NCBI GenBank assembly: GCA_012031965.1
Contig: JAAUSC010000019.1
Span: forward strand, 1 to 55,555
Length of the DNA stretch: 55,555 nucleotides
Origin: Scytonema sp. RU_4_4
GTDB taxonomy: Bacteria > Cyanobacteriota > Cyanobacteriia > Cyanobacteriales > Nostocaceae
Reading direction: 5' to 3'
Each line of letters starts with the position of its first letter. Positions within the stretch are counted from its first letter, which is position 1. The notes under the pieces were generated by a model, which saw only the letters and a program-made list of their open reading frames with translations, made no database searches and had not been told where the DNA came from. The position numbers and the translations under genes are program-made. Shown here in pieces: positions 27,265 to 37,002 of the stretch.

Positions 27265-29151
27265 ATGAAATTCTCCTGGAGAGTCCTACTACTCTGGACA
27301 TTGCCTGCATTGGTCATTGGCTTTTTCTTCTGGCAAGGGGCATTTTCTGGTGCTCCGGCGGACATGAGTAAGAATACAGCCAGTACCCGCATGACCTATG
27401 GTCGCTTTCTAGAATACTTGGACGCTAATCGGGTAACCAATGTTGATTTATATGAAGGCGGTAGGACGGCAATTGTGGAAGCCGTCGATCCAGACCTCGA
27501 CAACCGTGTACAACGCGTACGGGTGGATCTGCCGACTAATGCTCCTGAGGTGATTAGCAAGCTAAAAGAAAAAGGAGTGAGTTTTGACGCCCATCCTATG
27601 CGGAATGATGGGGCAATTTGGGGACTGCTAGGTAATCTTATTTTTCCTATTTTATTGATTACCGGACTGTTTTTCTTGTTCCGTCGTTCTAGCAACTTGC
27701 CTGGTGGTCCTGGTCAAGCCATGAACTTCGGAAAATCAAAAGCTCGCTTCCAGATGGAGGCAAAAACCGGAGTGAAATTTGACGATGTTGCAGGTATTGA
27801 AGAAGCTAAAGAAGAACTGCAAGAAGTCGTGACTTTCCTGAAACAACCAGAAAAATTCACTGCTGTAGGCGCACGCATTCCCAAAGGAGTGCTCTTAGTC
27901 GGACCTCCGGGAACAGGTAAAACACTCTTAGCAAAGGCGATCGCCGGTGAAGCAGGCGTACCATTCTTCAGTATTTCTGGTTCGGAATTTGTAGAAATGT
28001 TCGTAGGTGTGGGTGCATCCCGCGTCCGCGACCTCTTTAAGAAAGCAAAAGATAACGCCCCCTGTATCATCTTTATTGATGAAATTGATGCCGTAGGACG
28101 GCAAAGAGGTGCAGGTATCGGTGGCGGAAATGATGAGCGGGAACAAACCCTCAACCAACTACTTACCGAAATGGACGGTTTTGAAGGTAACACCGGCATT
28201 ATTATCATTGCTGCTACCAACCGTCCTGACGTTTTGGATGCAGCACTGTTACGTCCAGGACGGTTTGACAGGCAAATCATTGTCGATGCACCCGACGTTA
28301 AAGGACGTTTGGAAGTTTTAAAAGTCCATGCCCGTAACAAGAAACTAGACCCCAATGTTTCTTTAGAAGCAATTGCCCGTCGTACCCCTGGTTTTACAGG
28401 TGCAGACTTAGCAAACTTGCTCAATGAAGCTGCCATTCTCACAGCCAGACGCCGTAAGGAAGCGATCGGCAACGTAGAAATCGATGATGCTGTGGATCGG
28501 GTTGTTGCTGGTATGGAAGGCACGCCTTTGGTTGATAGTAAGAGCAAGCGTTTGATTGCTTATCACGAAATTGGACACGCCATAGCAGGTACATTACTCA
28601 AAGACCATGACCCAGTGCAGAAAGTAACCTTGGTTCCAAGAGGACAAGCACAGGGATTAACTTGGTTTACTCCTAATGAGGAGCAAGGTTTAATCACTCG
28701 CGCTCAACTCAAAGCCAGAATTACTGGTGCTTTAGGCGGTCGTGCTGCAGAAGACGTGATTTTTGGTTCTGCAGAAGTCACCACTGGTGCTGGAGGTGAC
28801 TTGCAGCAAGTCAGCAGCATGGCACGGCAAATGGTGACAAGGTTTGGGATGTCTGATTTAGGACCGATCTCCTTAGAAAGCCAGCAGGGAGAAGTCTTCT
28901 TGGGTCGTGACTGGATGACTCGCTCAGAATATTCAGAGTCAATAGCGGCTCGTGTTGATGCACAAGTTCGCGTTATTGTTGAAGAATGCTACGCGACAGC
29001 AAAGCGGTTCATACAGGAAAATCGCACTGTCATGGATCGGTTAGTAGATTTGCTGGTTGAGAAAGAAACCATTGACGGTGAAGAATTCCGTCAAATTGTT
29101 GCTGAGTACACTAGCGTACCTGAAAAGCCGCAGTATATGCCCAGTCTCTAA
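27265..29151 (+). CDS. ftsH: FtsH2-like ATP-dependent zinc metalloprotease
   Basis: A membrane-bound AAA+ protease; the sequence closely resembles cyanobacterial FtsH2, which degrades photodamaged photosystem II D1 in the thylakoid. Numbered from MKFSWRV, it has TM1 (about 6-23), a lumenal region, TM2 ([15 protein letters not shown]), Walker A GPPGTGKT (about 212), Walker B IIFIDEID, the SRH ending [10 protein letters not shown], and the zinc site HEIGH (about 434). The start at 27265 is preferred over an upstream in-frame ATG (27220) because family members begin MKFSWR and GAGG lies 10 bp before it. A clear terminator follows. Confidence 0.95.
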   Translation: MKFSWRVLLLWTLPALVIGFFFWQGAFSGAPADMSKNTASTRMTYGRFLEYLDANRVTNVDLYEGGRTAIVEAVDPDLDNRVQRVRVDLPTNAPEVISKLKEKGVSFDAHPMRNDGAIWGLLGNLIFPILLITGLFFLFRRSSNLPGGPGQAMNFGKSKARFQMEAKTGVKFDDVAGIEEAKEELQEVVTFLKQPEKFTAVGARIPKGVLLVGPPGTGKTLLAKAIAGEAGVPFFSISGSEFVEMFVGVGASRVRDLFKKAKDNAPCIIFIDEIDAVGRQRGAGIGGGNDEREQTLNQLLTEMDGFEGNTGIIIIAATNRPDVLDAALLRPGRFDRQIIVDAPDVKGRLEVLKVHARNKKLDPNVSLEAIARRTPGFTGADLANLLNEAAILTARRRKEAIGNVEIDDAVDRVVAGMEGTPLVDSKSKRLIAYHEIGHAIAGTLLKDHDPVQKVTLVPRGQAQGLTWFTPNEEQGLITRAQLKARITGALGGRAAEDVIFGSAEVTTGAGGDLQQVSSMARQMVTRFGMSDLGPISLESQQGEVFLGRDWMTRSEYSESIAARVDAQVRVIVEECYATAKRFIQENRTVMDRLVDLLVEKETIDGEEFRQIVAEYTSVPEKPQYMPSL

Positions 29152-29190
29152 TCTTAATTTTGGTAGGTTATAGTCCTACTTTACTAAATG

Positions 29191-29219
29191 GGGATGGTCT
29201 ACACCATCCCTATTTTTGT
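29191..29219 (+). terminator. intrinsic terminator of ftsH
   Basis: GGGATGGT (29191-29198), loop CTAC, ACCATCCC (29203-29210), then TATTTTTGTTTT. This is a perfect 8-bp GC-containing stem followed by a T-rich tract, 40 bp after the ftsH stop. Confidence 0.85.
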
Positions 29220-29336
29220 TTTCATGCATCTAGTGTCAACTAATACTAAATTAACGTGATTCATTTCTGAGGTTTCCTCTTGTCAAGGGGGTTGAGCAAT
29301 TACGAAATTTTTTATGTATCTCTGTCATTTGGCTCT

Positions 29337-30170
29337 CTAATGTTGATGTGGTGGTAAAGCTTTTAAAGTAGAAAATTCACAGATTGAGTGAAATGGACAA
29401 AAGCGGCAGTGAGATCCAGGATTTGGAGGAAAAATCTTGCTGAACTCACTGCTTTTTTCTTGATATTTTTGTAAATCCTGCTGATGCTTTCTGGCAATCT
29501 CGGCTAATTCGCATTCTATTGTGTCTAATTCACTCTTTGTAACACTAATTATCTCAGATTTTTTGCAAAGTTCTAAATTATAAAATGAAGCGATTGCCTG
29601 ATGTCTGGGGTAAAGATAACGAGCCGCAAGCAAATAAACTAAAGCCTGTCGTCGGTCAAAAGCGGATTTGCCAGTTTTAAAATCTATAATATGCAACATG
29701 CTATCGGACTCAATAAATACACAGTCCATCGCTGCATACAAACGAAAGCGATAACGTTGTTGTGAAATCAAAATCGGTTTGGGAAAACCCTCATCACCGC
29801 GAGTTAGTAAAATGATATGTTTGCCTAAAAGTAAAGGAGCATCGTAATATTTTTTCAAAATTTGTAATACGCGCTCTTTAACTTCACCAGTTGAGTGACT
29901 GAGTTTCAAAAGCTGTGCAACTTTTTCTACACCATCAGATTGATTTAACAGATGGATGTGGTGATGAAATTCATAAACGCCTTTTTGTGCCAATAAACCA
30001 ATACGCTGCGATGCTGTCGCTTGTGTCAAAAGCGCTTTGACTTGTGGTTCCTGTTGTCGGGCTTTAATGAAACCCCTTCTCATCTGGCAATGCCAACGTT
30101 GTTGCCATGCGGCTGGGGTAACTAAAGACCAAAGGTGATAACTGGCAAAGGGCTGATCAAGAGATGACAT
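29337..30170 (-). CDS. PD-(D/E)XK nuclease superfamily protein (Cas4/AddB-like)
   Basis: The 277-residue protein has a RecB-type nuclease core: YAAMDCVFIES...HIIDFKTGKSAFDRRQALVYLLAARYLY, giving the D...DFK catalytic set and the QxxxY helix. The C-terminal CRFCPFHSIC is the cysteine cluster of 4Fe-4S nucleases such as Cas4 and AddB, with one or more upstream cysteines (for example in ELCKKSE) as possible fourth ligand. No CRISPR array or other cas gene is nearby, so a CRISPR role is not supported. It is a single gene that converges on ftsH. Confidence 0.82.
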   Translation of the reverse strand: MSSLDQPFASYHLWSLVTPAAWQQRWHCQMRRGFIKARQQEPQVKALLTQATASQRIGLLAQKGVYEFHHHIHLLNQSDGVEKVAQLLKLSHSTGEVKERVLQILKKYYDAPLLLGKHIILLTRGDEGFPKPILISQQRYRFRLYAAMDCVFIESDSMLHIIDFKTGKSAFDRRQALVYLLAARYLYPRHQAIASFYNLELCKKSEIISVTKSELDTIECELAEIARKHQQDLQKYQEKSSEFSKIFPPNPGSHCRFCPFHSICEFSTLKALPPHQH

Positions 30171-30576
30171 TGCTCAGAATTGGTGAGAGAAAATATGGTG
30201 GGGAGACAGTTGTGGCTACATTCGGTTAGCGGTAAATCTCTTGCTTGTCGTCTTAAGGATGTACGAGAGAAATTGGCAATTATGGGTGTTAGTAGTTATT
30301 CCGGTAAAATAAAATTCGGTATCTATGGTTAGTGATAATTTGCCGATGACTTAACTTTCCCTAGTGTACAAAACCCGACACGAGCGCTTGTAAGTTACTT
30401 GGAAACAGTGTATGACAATAGACCAATGAGTTGTCGTTGCCTACGATACTTACTTTCTAGCTGTTGCATTTGCAAGCCACACAACCCAAGTCTTAACTGA
30501 CTTGAGTTAGAGGTAAAAATCACTGATTCAGGATTGCCTCACACCAGTTATCATTTACAACACCCCTTACCTGAAT

Positions 30577-30678
30577 TCAGTCGGGGCGATAATATTCACC
30601 GCAACCTAATAATCCAACACTATCTTGTGGGATCAAATAGATTTGCCATTGTGCTGGTTCAACTACTCCATAAATGAC
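30577..30678 (-). pseudogene. possible C-terminal gene remnant
   Basis: On the minus strand, 33 codons read VIYGVVEPAQWQIYLIPQ followed by DSVGLLGCGEYYRPD and a stop. The composition looks like a real protein C-terminus, but it is preceded directly by a stop and has no start codon. No family is assigned. Confidence 0.35.
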
Positions 30679-30963
30679 TTATACTATTGTGGCAAATTTA
30701 TTGAGGGTGTATCAAATGCGCCTTTTATATTTAGCAATTCTGGTCGCTCAATTTCTGCCTTTAGTTGATCCTAAACAGATTGATCTATACCTTGCCAGAC
30801 ATAGAAAGAATTCGCTGTACTCTATCTCTGGGAGACATTAGATGAAGTTTTGCAACACTACTGCTTGAGATCAGAACTTTCCATCCTAGTATCAAGCAAA
30901 TGTAAAGAAATAAGAGTTTTTGTTAACAAAATCATGACTTGAAATTGCCCTCTGGCAAAATAA

Positions 30964-30990
30964 AGCGATCGCCCCTGTGAGGCGATCGCT
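30964..30990 (-). terminator. HIP1-bearing hairpin, probable terminator of the zds transcript
   Basis: AGCGATCGCC (30964-30973) and GGCGATCGCT (30981-30990) are exact reverse complements around a 7-nt loop. Each arm contains a full HIP1 octamer. Read on the minus strand it is followed by TTATTTT and lies about 115 bp past the SRPBCC stop. Confidence 0.55.
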
Positions 30991-31105
30991 CTGCGCCGTC
31001 ACGCATTTGCGCAGCGTATCTCATAACCTACTGGAACAGGAGCAAATTATGCACAGACTTCATTTTTTTTAGAAACTACAGTGGTAGGCGCTCTGCGCAT
31101 CTTAC

Positions 31106-31555
31106 CTAAGATGCATTCGATTTCGCCTCAAGAGCGTATTCTCGAAACTTTTCCATATCAGCCTTAAGAGTTGATTCAACTGCCCGTCCCAAGAACAAAT
31201 TATCCATAATTTTCCCTAAAATACCAGGGATCGCATAAGCAACCGTCAGTTTAACAATACTACTACCGTGGCGATCATAAAAACGTATTGCCCCTTGATT
31301 CGGCAAACCATCAACTGATTCCCACTGGATGATTTGGTTGGGGACAACTTTAAGAATGCGGGATTTCCAAGTAAACTCCAAACCCCTAGTATCAAGTTTC
31401 CATATCGATATTTCTGGATTATCCTCCGGAATTTTCACCGAATCAATCCATTTCATCCAGCGGGGCATCTGCTCTAAATCAGACCATAAGCTCCAGACTA
31501 ACTCTATAGGAGCCTCTACATCAACTTGCACACTATGCTCTAACCAATCTGCCAT
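31106..31555 (-). CDS. SRPBCC family protein (polyketide cyclase/dehydrase-like)
   Basis: The 149-residue START/Bet v1-fold protein opens with HSVQVDVEAPIELVWSLWSDLEQMPRWMKWIDSV, the standard SRPBCC beginning, followed by FTWKSRILKVVPNQIIQWESVDGLPN and a C-terminal helix. The fold binds hydrophobic ligands. It follows the zeta-carotene desaturase gene by 61 bp on the same strand, an arrangement familiar in cyanobacteria, so a role in binding or handling carotenoid intermediates is plausible but inferred. Confidence 0.88.
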   Translation of the reverse strand: MADWLEHSVQVDVEAPIELVWSLWSDLEQMPRWMKWIDSVKIPEDNPEISIWKLDTRGLEFTWKSRILKVVPNQIIQWESVDGLPNQGAIRFYDRHGSSIVKLTVAYAIPGILGKIMDNLFLGRAVESTLKADMEKFREYALEAKSNAS

Positions 31556-31616
31556 ATTGTTATTCCTTGGTGTCCTAGCTTACGGCATACCCTGCGCTTC
31601 TAAGGCACTTTGCGGT

Positions 31617-33056
31617 TCATTTCTTCACAGTTTCTAAAATCGCTTTCGCTGCACGCCTTCCCGAAATTGTTGCACCTTCCATACTATCGATATAGTCCTG
31701 CTGGGTATAACTACCTGCTAGGAAGAAATTGGAAATTGGCGTTTTTTGCTGAGGACGATAAACATCCACTCCTGGAGCTTCTCTGTACAAAGACTGAGCA
31801 AGTTTCACAACACTGTACCAAGTCATGTTGAGTTCTCGCGAGGAGGGGAATAACTGATGTACTTGGTTAAGGACATGCTGGGCGATCGCCTCATTACTTT
31901 GCTTAATAAACGGATCACCGGGTGTCAGCACAAGCTGCAATAGTGAACCTTCCCCTTCCCTGTAGTAATCACTAGGGCTAGTCAATGCCAAATCAGCAAA
32001 ACAAGAAAAGTCAGCATCGGCAGTATAAAGCAAATTATCAATTCCGGCTGCATGATTGAGCTGTTTGCGCTCTTGAGTATCATGCAGCTCTGTCACCCAG
32101 CCATCAAACCGCAACTGAACTGTTGCGACTGGCACACATTCCAATTTGTATATATTGTCAAACTCCGACCACTTGCGCCATTGTTGAGGTAACAAACGCT
32201 GAATTCCTGGGACATCACAAGCTGCGACATAAGCGTCAGCAGTGATTATATCTTCTGTCTCACCATCAGCTATGACCATACCAGTGACACGGGTTTGCTG
32301 TTCCTCCTCAGTAAACTGTATTTCTCGTACTCTTCTACGAGTGTAAACTTTTGTTCCCTTAGTTTCTAGATATTCCAAGATAGGTTTGTGCAGGTACTCA
32401 TAGGGGGAACCTTCCAGCATTCGCAGCTTTGAGGCTTCGGTTCTGACTGCAAATAGCTGAAAGATTGTCAACATACAACGGGCAGAAATTTGTTCGCAAT
32501 CGATAAAACCGAGGGCGTAAGCGATGGGGTTCCACATCCGCTTAATACTACCCTCATTACCGCCGTGACTACGAAACCAGTCAGCAAAGCTAACTTTATC
32601 CAAGTCACGGATGTTTTTCATAGCGCCGTTAAAGTCTACCAAACCACGTACTATCGGGCTAGTTCCTAATGCCACTGCATTTTGGAGCTTATCCAGTAAC
32701 GAAAGTTGGGAAGTCGTGAAAAACGCTTTTAATCCATTCAAAGGTGCACCCATGATGAAGCGGAAATCTAAAGCACCAATTTTTCCCCCTTGATTGATGA
32801 AGGTATGAGCATGCTCTTTTGGACGCAGGTTTTCCAACGTCCCTACTTTCTTCATCAATTCCAAAAGCTGGTAGTAATTGCCAAAAAAGACGTGCAACCC
32901 CATTTCAAGATGATTGCCATCGTCATCAACCCAACTGCCCACTTTCCCGCCAACAAACGGGCGGGACTCAAAAATGTGGACTTCACATCCAGCATCTGAT
33001 AAATCGACAGCGGTTGCTAGCCCAGCCAGTCCCGCTCCTACGATCGCAACGCGCAT
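31617..33056 (-). CDS. zds: 9,9'-di-cis-zeta-carotene desaturase (CrtQ/Zds)
   Basis: Converts zeta-carotene through neurosporene to prolycopene in the plant-type carotenoid pathway. It has the N-terminal dinucleotide-binding motif [21 protein letters not shown], the long plant-type conserved stretches [20 protein letters not shown] and [20 protein letters not shown], and the C-terminal FAD segment [23 protein letters not shown]. The start at 33056 (MRVAIVGAG) gives 479 residues and has AAGGAAAG upstream. In-frame GTG/ATG at 33083 and 33080 would add nine residues. It is co-directional with the SRPBCC gene. Confidence 0.95.
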   Translation of the reverse strand: MRVAIVGAGLAGLATAVDLSDAGCEVHIFESRPFVGGKVGSWVDDDGNHLEMGLHVFFGNYYQLLELMKKVGTLENLRPKEHAHTFINQGGKIGALDFRFIMGAPLNGLKAFFTTSQLSLLDKLQNAVALGTSPIVRGLVDFNGAMKNIRDLDKVSFADWFRSHGGNEGSIKRMWNPIAYALGFIDCEQISARCMLTIFQLFAVRTEASKLRMLEGSPYEYLHKPILEYLETKGTKVYTRRRVREIQFTEEEQQTRVTGMVIADGETEDIITADAYVAACDVPGIQRLLPQQWRKWSEFDNIYKLECVPVATVQLRFDGWVTELHDTQERKQLNHAAGIDNLLYTADADFSCFADLALTSPSDYYREGEGSLLQLVLTPGDPFIKQSNEAIAQHVLNQVHQLFPSSRELNMTWYSVVKLAQSLYREAPGVDVYRPQQKTPISNFFLAGSYTQQDYIDSMEGATISGRRAAKAILETVKK

Positions 33057-33177
33057 TCCGTCTTTCCTTTTCAGTTTCATCACAAATTGTAACTGGGTTG
33101 GTGTCGGAATTTGCCACTCAATTCAAGTGCTGGGTTGTTAGTTGTCAGTTGTTTGACAAACTACTAACCACTCCTAC

Positions 33178-33351
33178 TCACCTGCTTACTTCTGCAGCCT
33201 CCTCAGAGGAGAGTGGTAATCCACGGATCAGCTCCCGGATAACATCCGTTGCTGGTCTGCCTGTCTGCTGACAGTACCTCTCAAGTTTTTCTGCTTCCTG
33301 TGCTGCTAAGTTCACAGTAATACGTTTGACAGCCCATTTCTTATTTGTCAT
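33178..33351 (-). CDS. small ribbon-helix-helix (CopG-like) protein
   Basis: A 57-codon frame begins MTNKKWAVKRITVNLAAQEA, continues EKLERYCQQTGRPATDVIRE and ends LPLSSEEAAEVSR. The pattern (KRITVNL beta-strand, then two helices with TGRPATDVIRELIRG) is a CopG/Arc-type DNA-binding fold, common among antitoxins and small regulators. No toxin gene is adjacent. The stop lies about 120 bp upstream of the zds start, so it might share that transcript or regulate it. Confidence 0.75.
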   Translation of the reverse strand: MTNKKWAVKRITVNLAAQEAEKLERYCQQTGRPATDVIRELIRGLPLSSEEAAEVSR

Positions 33352-34666
33352 TTTATTCTGCTATCTGCTGGTTGTTAACATCATCACAAAAAACTAACTA
33401 GAGCATGGAAACGATAAGATTATCAGAGTTTTTGTCAGGAAACAAGAATTTAGTTAGGACTAAAAGTATGTTTTGTTTTGTAAAAGTATGCTTCATTGTT
33501 CAGTCAATTCTAAAAAAAGAACTGTTTTAATTACTCTTGTGACAAGAAAAAGAGTGTACACTCGTTACTATAAGAATGAGAACAGTAACAAGATGAACGA
33601 AGATATCTAGTGAATTTTATAAGGTTAATGAAGAACTTTTCTGTCAACAAAATAACGAATTTCGGTGTTTGGGGTGACAAAAGTCTTTCACTTTGTCTAT
33701 AGCCCAAGATAAGCATACACTTTAGATATAAAATCATAATCATGTTTTATCGCTACCTTGTATGCACATTCCAGTCGGCTCCATTTGACCGGAACTCCGG
33801 AGTAGGCGTGGCTCCGCTTCTGACCGGAACTCTGAGTAAGCAGGGGAAACGCTCAGGAATTGCTCTTGTATATTAGCAGTACTCTCTTAGTGAAAGCGTG
33901 CAGTTTCGGGAGCATCAGTATCTATCTAGTATTCTGTCAAAACAAGTAAAAAGAACCAAGTCAAAAGCAAAAAGAAAGACAATCCCCACAGATTAATCAG
34001 GGGGCTGATAGCAAGGATACCTTTTTTCTCTTTCCATAGATGAATTCAGGGGCTTGCTACATGATGCTTTCTTTTAATTTTTAACTTGAAGCATAAGCGC
34101 AAAGCGCAGGCTCCGCCAACGCGCAGCGTTCGCGAGTGCGACGAGCGCGACGGTTAATAGCTTTGAAACCATAACAGCCTTGAAATTCAGTCCGATCATA
34201 CTTTTCTTTTTTTAAGACTCTAACTTATCAACAAAAACCTTTCATAAGAACTAAATTTATTTTCATCGTATTGCATCAACAAAAACATCTATTTCTTAGA
34301 GTGTATATCCTTTATAGGAAAAAATCTCATCCTTTATTAATTTTTTATCATTTTTGTGATACTTAGGTTTTTTCTTTATGTACAAGAAAAAAATAAAGCT
34401 GCTTTCAAAATTTAATATTGTTCCTTTACTTTTTCGATAAATTAGGTTGATGAAAAAAATATCATAATAAATCAAATAATTAAAGCTTCCATGAAATTTA
34501 TAAATGATACGATAGGATCTAGTCATCTGAGTTAAAGTTAGTTATAGCTTCCTAAATAGCTATCTATCAAATTTGCATTTCTAAGTGGATACTGATCATT
34601 GTAGAGAAGTCGAATAAGACCTAATACGGTTCAGTTAAGCCTCAAAGTCAGGTAAAATAAGCATTG
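33352..34666. other. gene-poor AT-rich region with short repeats
   Basis: No gene is recognised in about 1.3 kb. It contains a direct repeat TGACCGGAACTC (33786-33797 and 33821-33832), a GCGCAGCGTTCGCGAGTGCGACGAGC-like palindromic block at about 34090-34150, and a very AT-rich stretch at 34200-34560. The string ATACGGTTCAGTT recurs here near 34625. It looks like degraded sequence at the edge of the metallophore locus. Confidence 0.55.
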
Positions 34667-34963
34667 TTACTCAACAGAGAAATTAAGTGTGGTGTATCTC
34701 AAAGAGTCGATTTCATCAATAAATAATACCAATGGTCGCTCTGATGCTTGCGCCCAAACCTGCAAAGCACCTTGAATTCTTCGTCCTGGCTGTGCAGTAT
34801 TCCAATTGTCGGGAGGGCGTAAATCTTCTGGTAAATCAAACTGCGCGCTCGCTTTCCAAGAATCGAGAATAAGTATTTCTGCCGTGGCTGGCTCGTGACT
34901 GAAAGGTGCGCCTACCTCCGCCGATACCATAGCTGCTGCATAACGCCCGCTTTCTGTTATACT
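34667..34963 (-). pseudogene. remnant of an AAA-like ATPase gene
   Basis: Minus-strand translation gives ESGRYAAAMVSAEVGAPF, then GRRIQGALQVWAQASERP and LVLFIDEIDSLR, matching the internal part of large cyanobacterial AAA-like proteins, including the Walker B (LFIDEID). The Walker A region upstream is lost (stop at 34964-34966), and after DSLR the frame ends in unrelated residues. It is therefore a decayed fragment next to the MFS exporter gene. Confidence 0.75.
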
Positions 34964-35178
34964 TTAAACGGTTATAAACTGAGCTTTATTAAAAGTCTGA
35001 AATTTGAGACGAAGCAAGGAATTTAATTCCTTTGTATGTGTTTTGTGTGCAGTATCTATAAAATTAGAAATGGCTAGTTTAAATTCAGAAAACTCTGGAT
35101 AATACTTTGAATACAAACATTGTTTTTTGACCAATTTCCAGAATCGCTCTATAGCCTAAGTCAATCTGGAGGTCGAAC

Positions 35179-36492
35179 TCAATTTATCGTGCGTACCGAT
35201 GCATTTGCCGCCAATAAGACACTCGCAATCAGCATGATGCTGCCTGTCGCACAGAAAAGAATTGTAAGATTTAAATCAGCTAATAAACCAGCTAAAGCAT
35301 AGGAAAAAGGAGCAACCCCAAAGGAAGAAAGCATCCCCAAACTCATGACTCTCCCTAACATCTCAGGTGAAGTTTGCTTTTGAATCCAGGTAATTCCTAC
35401 AACAGTAAAAAAGCCGCTGCAATAACCCAGTACAGCGATTGTCACGCTAGCCCATACTATATTTGGGATGAAGCCAAGCAGGAGGAGACCAAAACCTTGT
35501 ATACTAGCAAGACTCAGCATCAGGACTCCGAGGCGTGGAAGACGCCGCAGTACTCCAGGCATTAGCGTTCCTAATAGCCCACCACCACCCCAAGCTGAAT
35601 TCATTATGCCTAAAGCAACAGCACCCCCTGGAAAGCGACTTTGAGCCAGTGATGCGATGCCAACTTGTAAAGGACCAATGAAAACCAAGTTTAACATCGT
35701 TATGACTAGCAAAACCGCTCTTAGCGAAGGGTTATGCCATACATAGTTGAGTCCTTCACGAATACCAGCAATTAAACCAGCAAGATTGCTCCTAGTGGTC
35801 GGTTTTCTCATAGACGAGTCAAGAGGCTTTTCTAACTCGCCAGTCAACGCTGTTTCTTTAGTCCTGACAACACTTTGCTTACGGCTGTTTTTCATCAGCA
35901 AAAGTGTCACGGTTGTGACTAGGAAAGTAGCGGTATCAATTGCAAATGCTGTCTGAATACCTATTGTAGCAATTAGCAAACCGCCGAAAGCAGGTCCAAT
36001 CAGCATTAGGAGTTGAGTCGTTCCCTGGCTCAAGGCGTTACTCGCTGCCAACAATTCCTTTGTGACTAGGGTAGGTACAATCGACTTCGCGGCTGGGATA
36101 AAAAAGCCATCGACAACTCCAAAGCTTAAGGCAAACAAGTAAAGATGCCACAGTTGCGTCGTCCCCAATGCAACCAGGACTGTCAGTAATCCTGTCAGTA
36201 CTGCACGGAGGGCATTGGAAACAAGCATGATAAACCTGGGTGAAAGGCGATCGCTGACGACACCACCAAGCAGCAGAAAAACAGCACGGGGAACTGCAGC
36301 AGCCATTAGCACTGTGCCCAAGCTGACGGGAGAGTGAGTTAACTGGATAGTCAACCAAGGCAATGCCACTAAGTAAAATTGATCGCCCAGGAGTGAAATG
36401 CTTTCACCGATATACAGAAGTAGGAAGTCGCGTACCAAGAGCGGCTGCCAAATCTGCAGTTGGTCTTTGCTAGAAACTGTTGATTTTCCCAT
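35179..36492 (-). CDS. MFS exporter, EntS-like (putative metallophore efflux)
   Basis: The 437-residue protein is a 12-helix major facilitator of the MFS_3/EntS-like drug and siderophore exporter group: LLYIGESISLLGDQFYLVALPWL in helix 1, VSDRLSPRFIML as the loop 2-3 motif, and NALSQGTTQLLMLIGPAFGGLL. A polar central loop (residues about 200-235) separates the halves. It is divergent from the TonB receptor across a 510-bp shared promoter region, so export of the product made by the neighbouring NRPS operon is a reasonable inference. Other substrates cannot be excluded. Confidence 0.8.
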   Translation of the reverse strand: MGKSTVSSKDQLQIWQPLLVRDFLLLYIGESISLLGDQFYLVALPWLTIQLTHSPVSLGTVLMAAAVPRAVFLLLGGVVSDRLSPRFIMLVSNALRAVLTGLLTVLVALGTTQLWHLYLFALSFGVVDGFFIPAAKSIVPTLVTKELLAASNALSQGTTQLLMLIGPAFGGLLIATIGIQTAFAIDTATFLVTTVTLLLMKNSRKQSVVRTKETALTGELEKPLDSSMRKPTTRSNLAGLIAGIREGLNYVWHNPSLRAVLLVITMLNLVFIGPLQVGIASLAQSRFPGGAVALGIMNSAWGGGGLLGTLMPGVLRRLPRLGVLMLSLASIQGFGLLLLGFIPNIVWASVTIAVLGYCSGFFTVVGITWIQKQTSPEMLGRVMSLGMLSSFGVAPFSYALAGLLADLNLTILFCATGSIMLIASVLLAANASVRTIN

Positions 36493-37002
36493 TATTGAAC
36501 CACTTTATCAGCATTGTTCATGACGCGTGATTCTTGATGAGGGTTGATTGGTTGACGCACACCAGCCTTAAGTTCCCTAGCTCAATTGTTAACAATTGAG
36601 CGAAAACTTTGCTTATACGTCCATTATTTTTGAGTTGCAGAAAAGCTCCACTTATTATGAATGAGGCAGCTAGCTACGTCAAACGACAGCCTGTCAAATT
36701 TGACATTAATCTTAATAATTTTATAAGGACTATATCAAGCGATAAATAGTTCATTTTTTGCTATTTTTTCAAATTTCTTAGTTTTGTACCAGACCGGATT
36801 CTTTGGGCTAAATCCATAGGATTGATTTTTTGAAACTCAAAGAGAGAATGTGACGGCTTTGTTGCAACTTAAATGCACATTAACTTGAGGATAAAGTTTG
36901 ACAGCTTGTCTTTTGACACTAACAGCTGCTTGACATACATTGATATAGTTTTTCCGACTGTGTACTGGGTGTAGTCTGCCATAAAGGATGTGAGGAATTG
37001 AG
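36493..37002. promoter_or_regulatory. divergent promoter region of the metallophore locus
   Basis: This 510-bp region separates the exporter and receptor genes. It contains a perfect 14-bp palindrome (36692-36705) and three closely spaced TTGACA boxes at 36898, 36913 and 36930, which are possible -35 elements for the receptor operon. I could not find a convincing -10 partner or a good 19-bp Fur consensus. Metal-responsive control is expected from the gene content but not demonstrated. Confidence 0.45.
36692..36705. promoter_or_regulatory. perfect 14-bp palindrome TGTCAAATTTGACA, candidate operator
   Basis: TGTCAAA and TTTGACA are exact reverse complements with no spacer. It sits about 200 bp from the exporter start and 300 bp from the receptor start, in the shared promoter region. 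It is not a standard Fur or Zur box; the regulator is unknown. Confidence 0.4.

Larger units (their letters stand above)
30171..31105. other. gene-poor region with decayed coding traces
   Basis: About 935 bp without an intact gene. It contains one recognisable-looking short coding trace on the minus strand (30577-30678), a 41-codon open frame at 30716-30841 that I do not recognise, and a HIP1-containing hairpin at 30964-30990. Confidence 0.5.

Noticed and set aside
27714-28547. A 277-codon minus-strand open frame inside ftsH
   Set aside because: It is the shadow of the highly conserved FtsH AAA domain on the other strand and has low-complexity Ser/Arg-rich content.
29337-30170. Cas4 gene of a CRISPR-Cas system
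   Set aside because: The fold and cysteine cluster fit, but no repeat-spacer array or other cas gene exists in the window.
34296-34526. A 76-codon minus-strand frame in the AT-rich region
   Set aside because: Composition is Lys/Ile/Phe/Tyr-rich as expected from AT-rich DNA, with no recognisable motif or ribosome-binding site.
36700-36730. Fur box near TTAATCTTAATAATTTT
   Set aside because: It is AT-rich but matches the 19-bp Fur consensus poorly, so it was not called.
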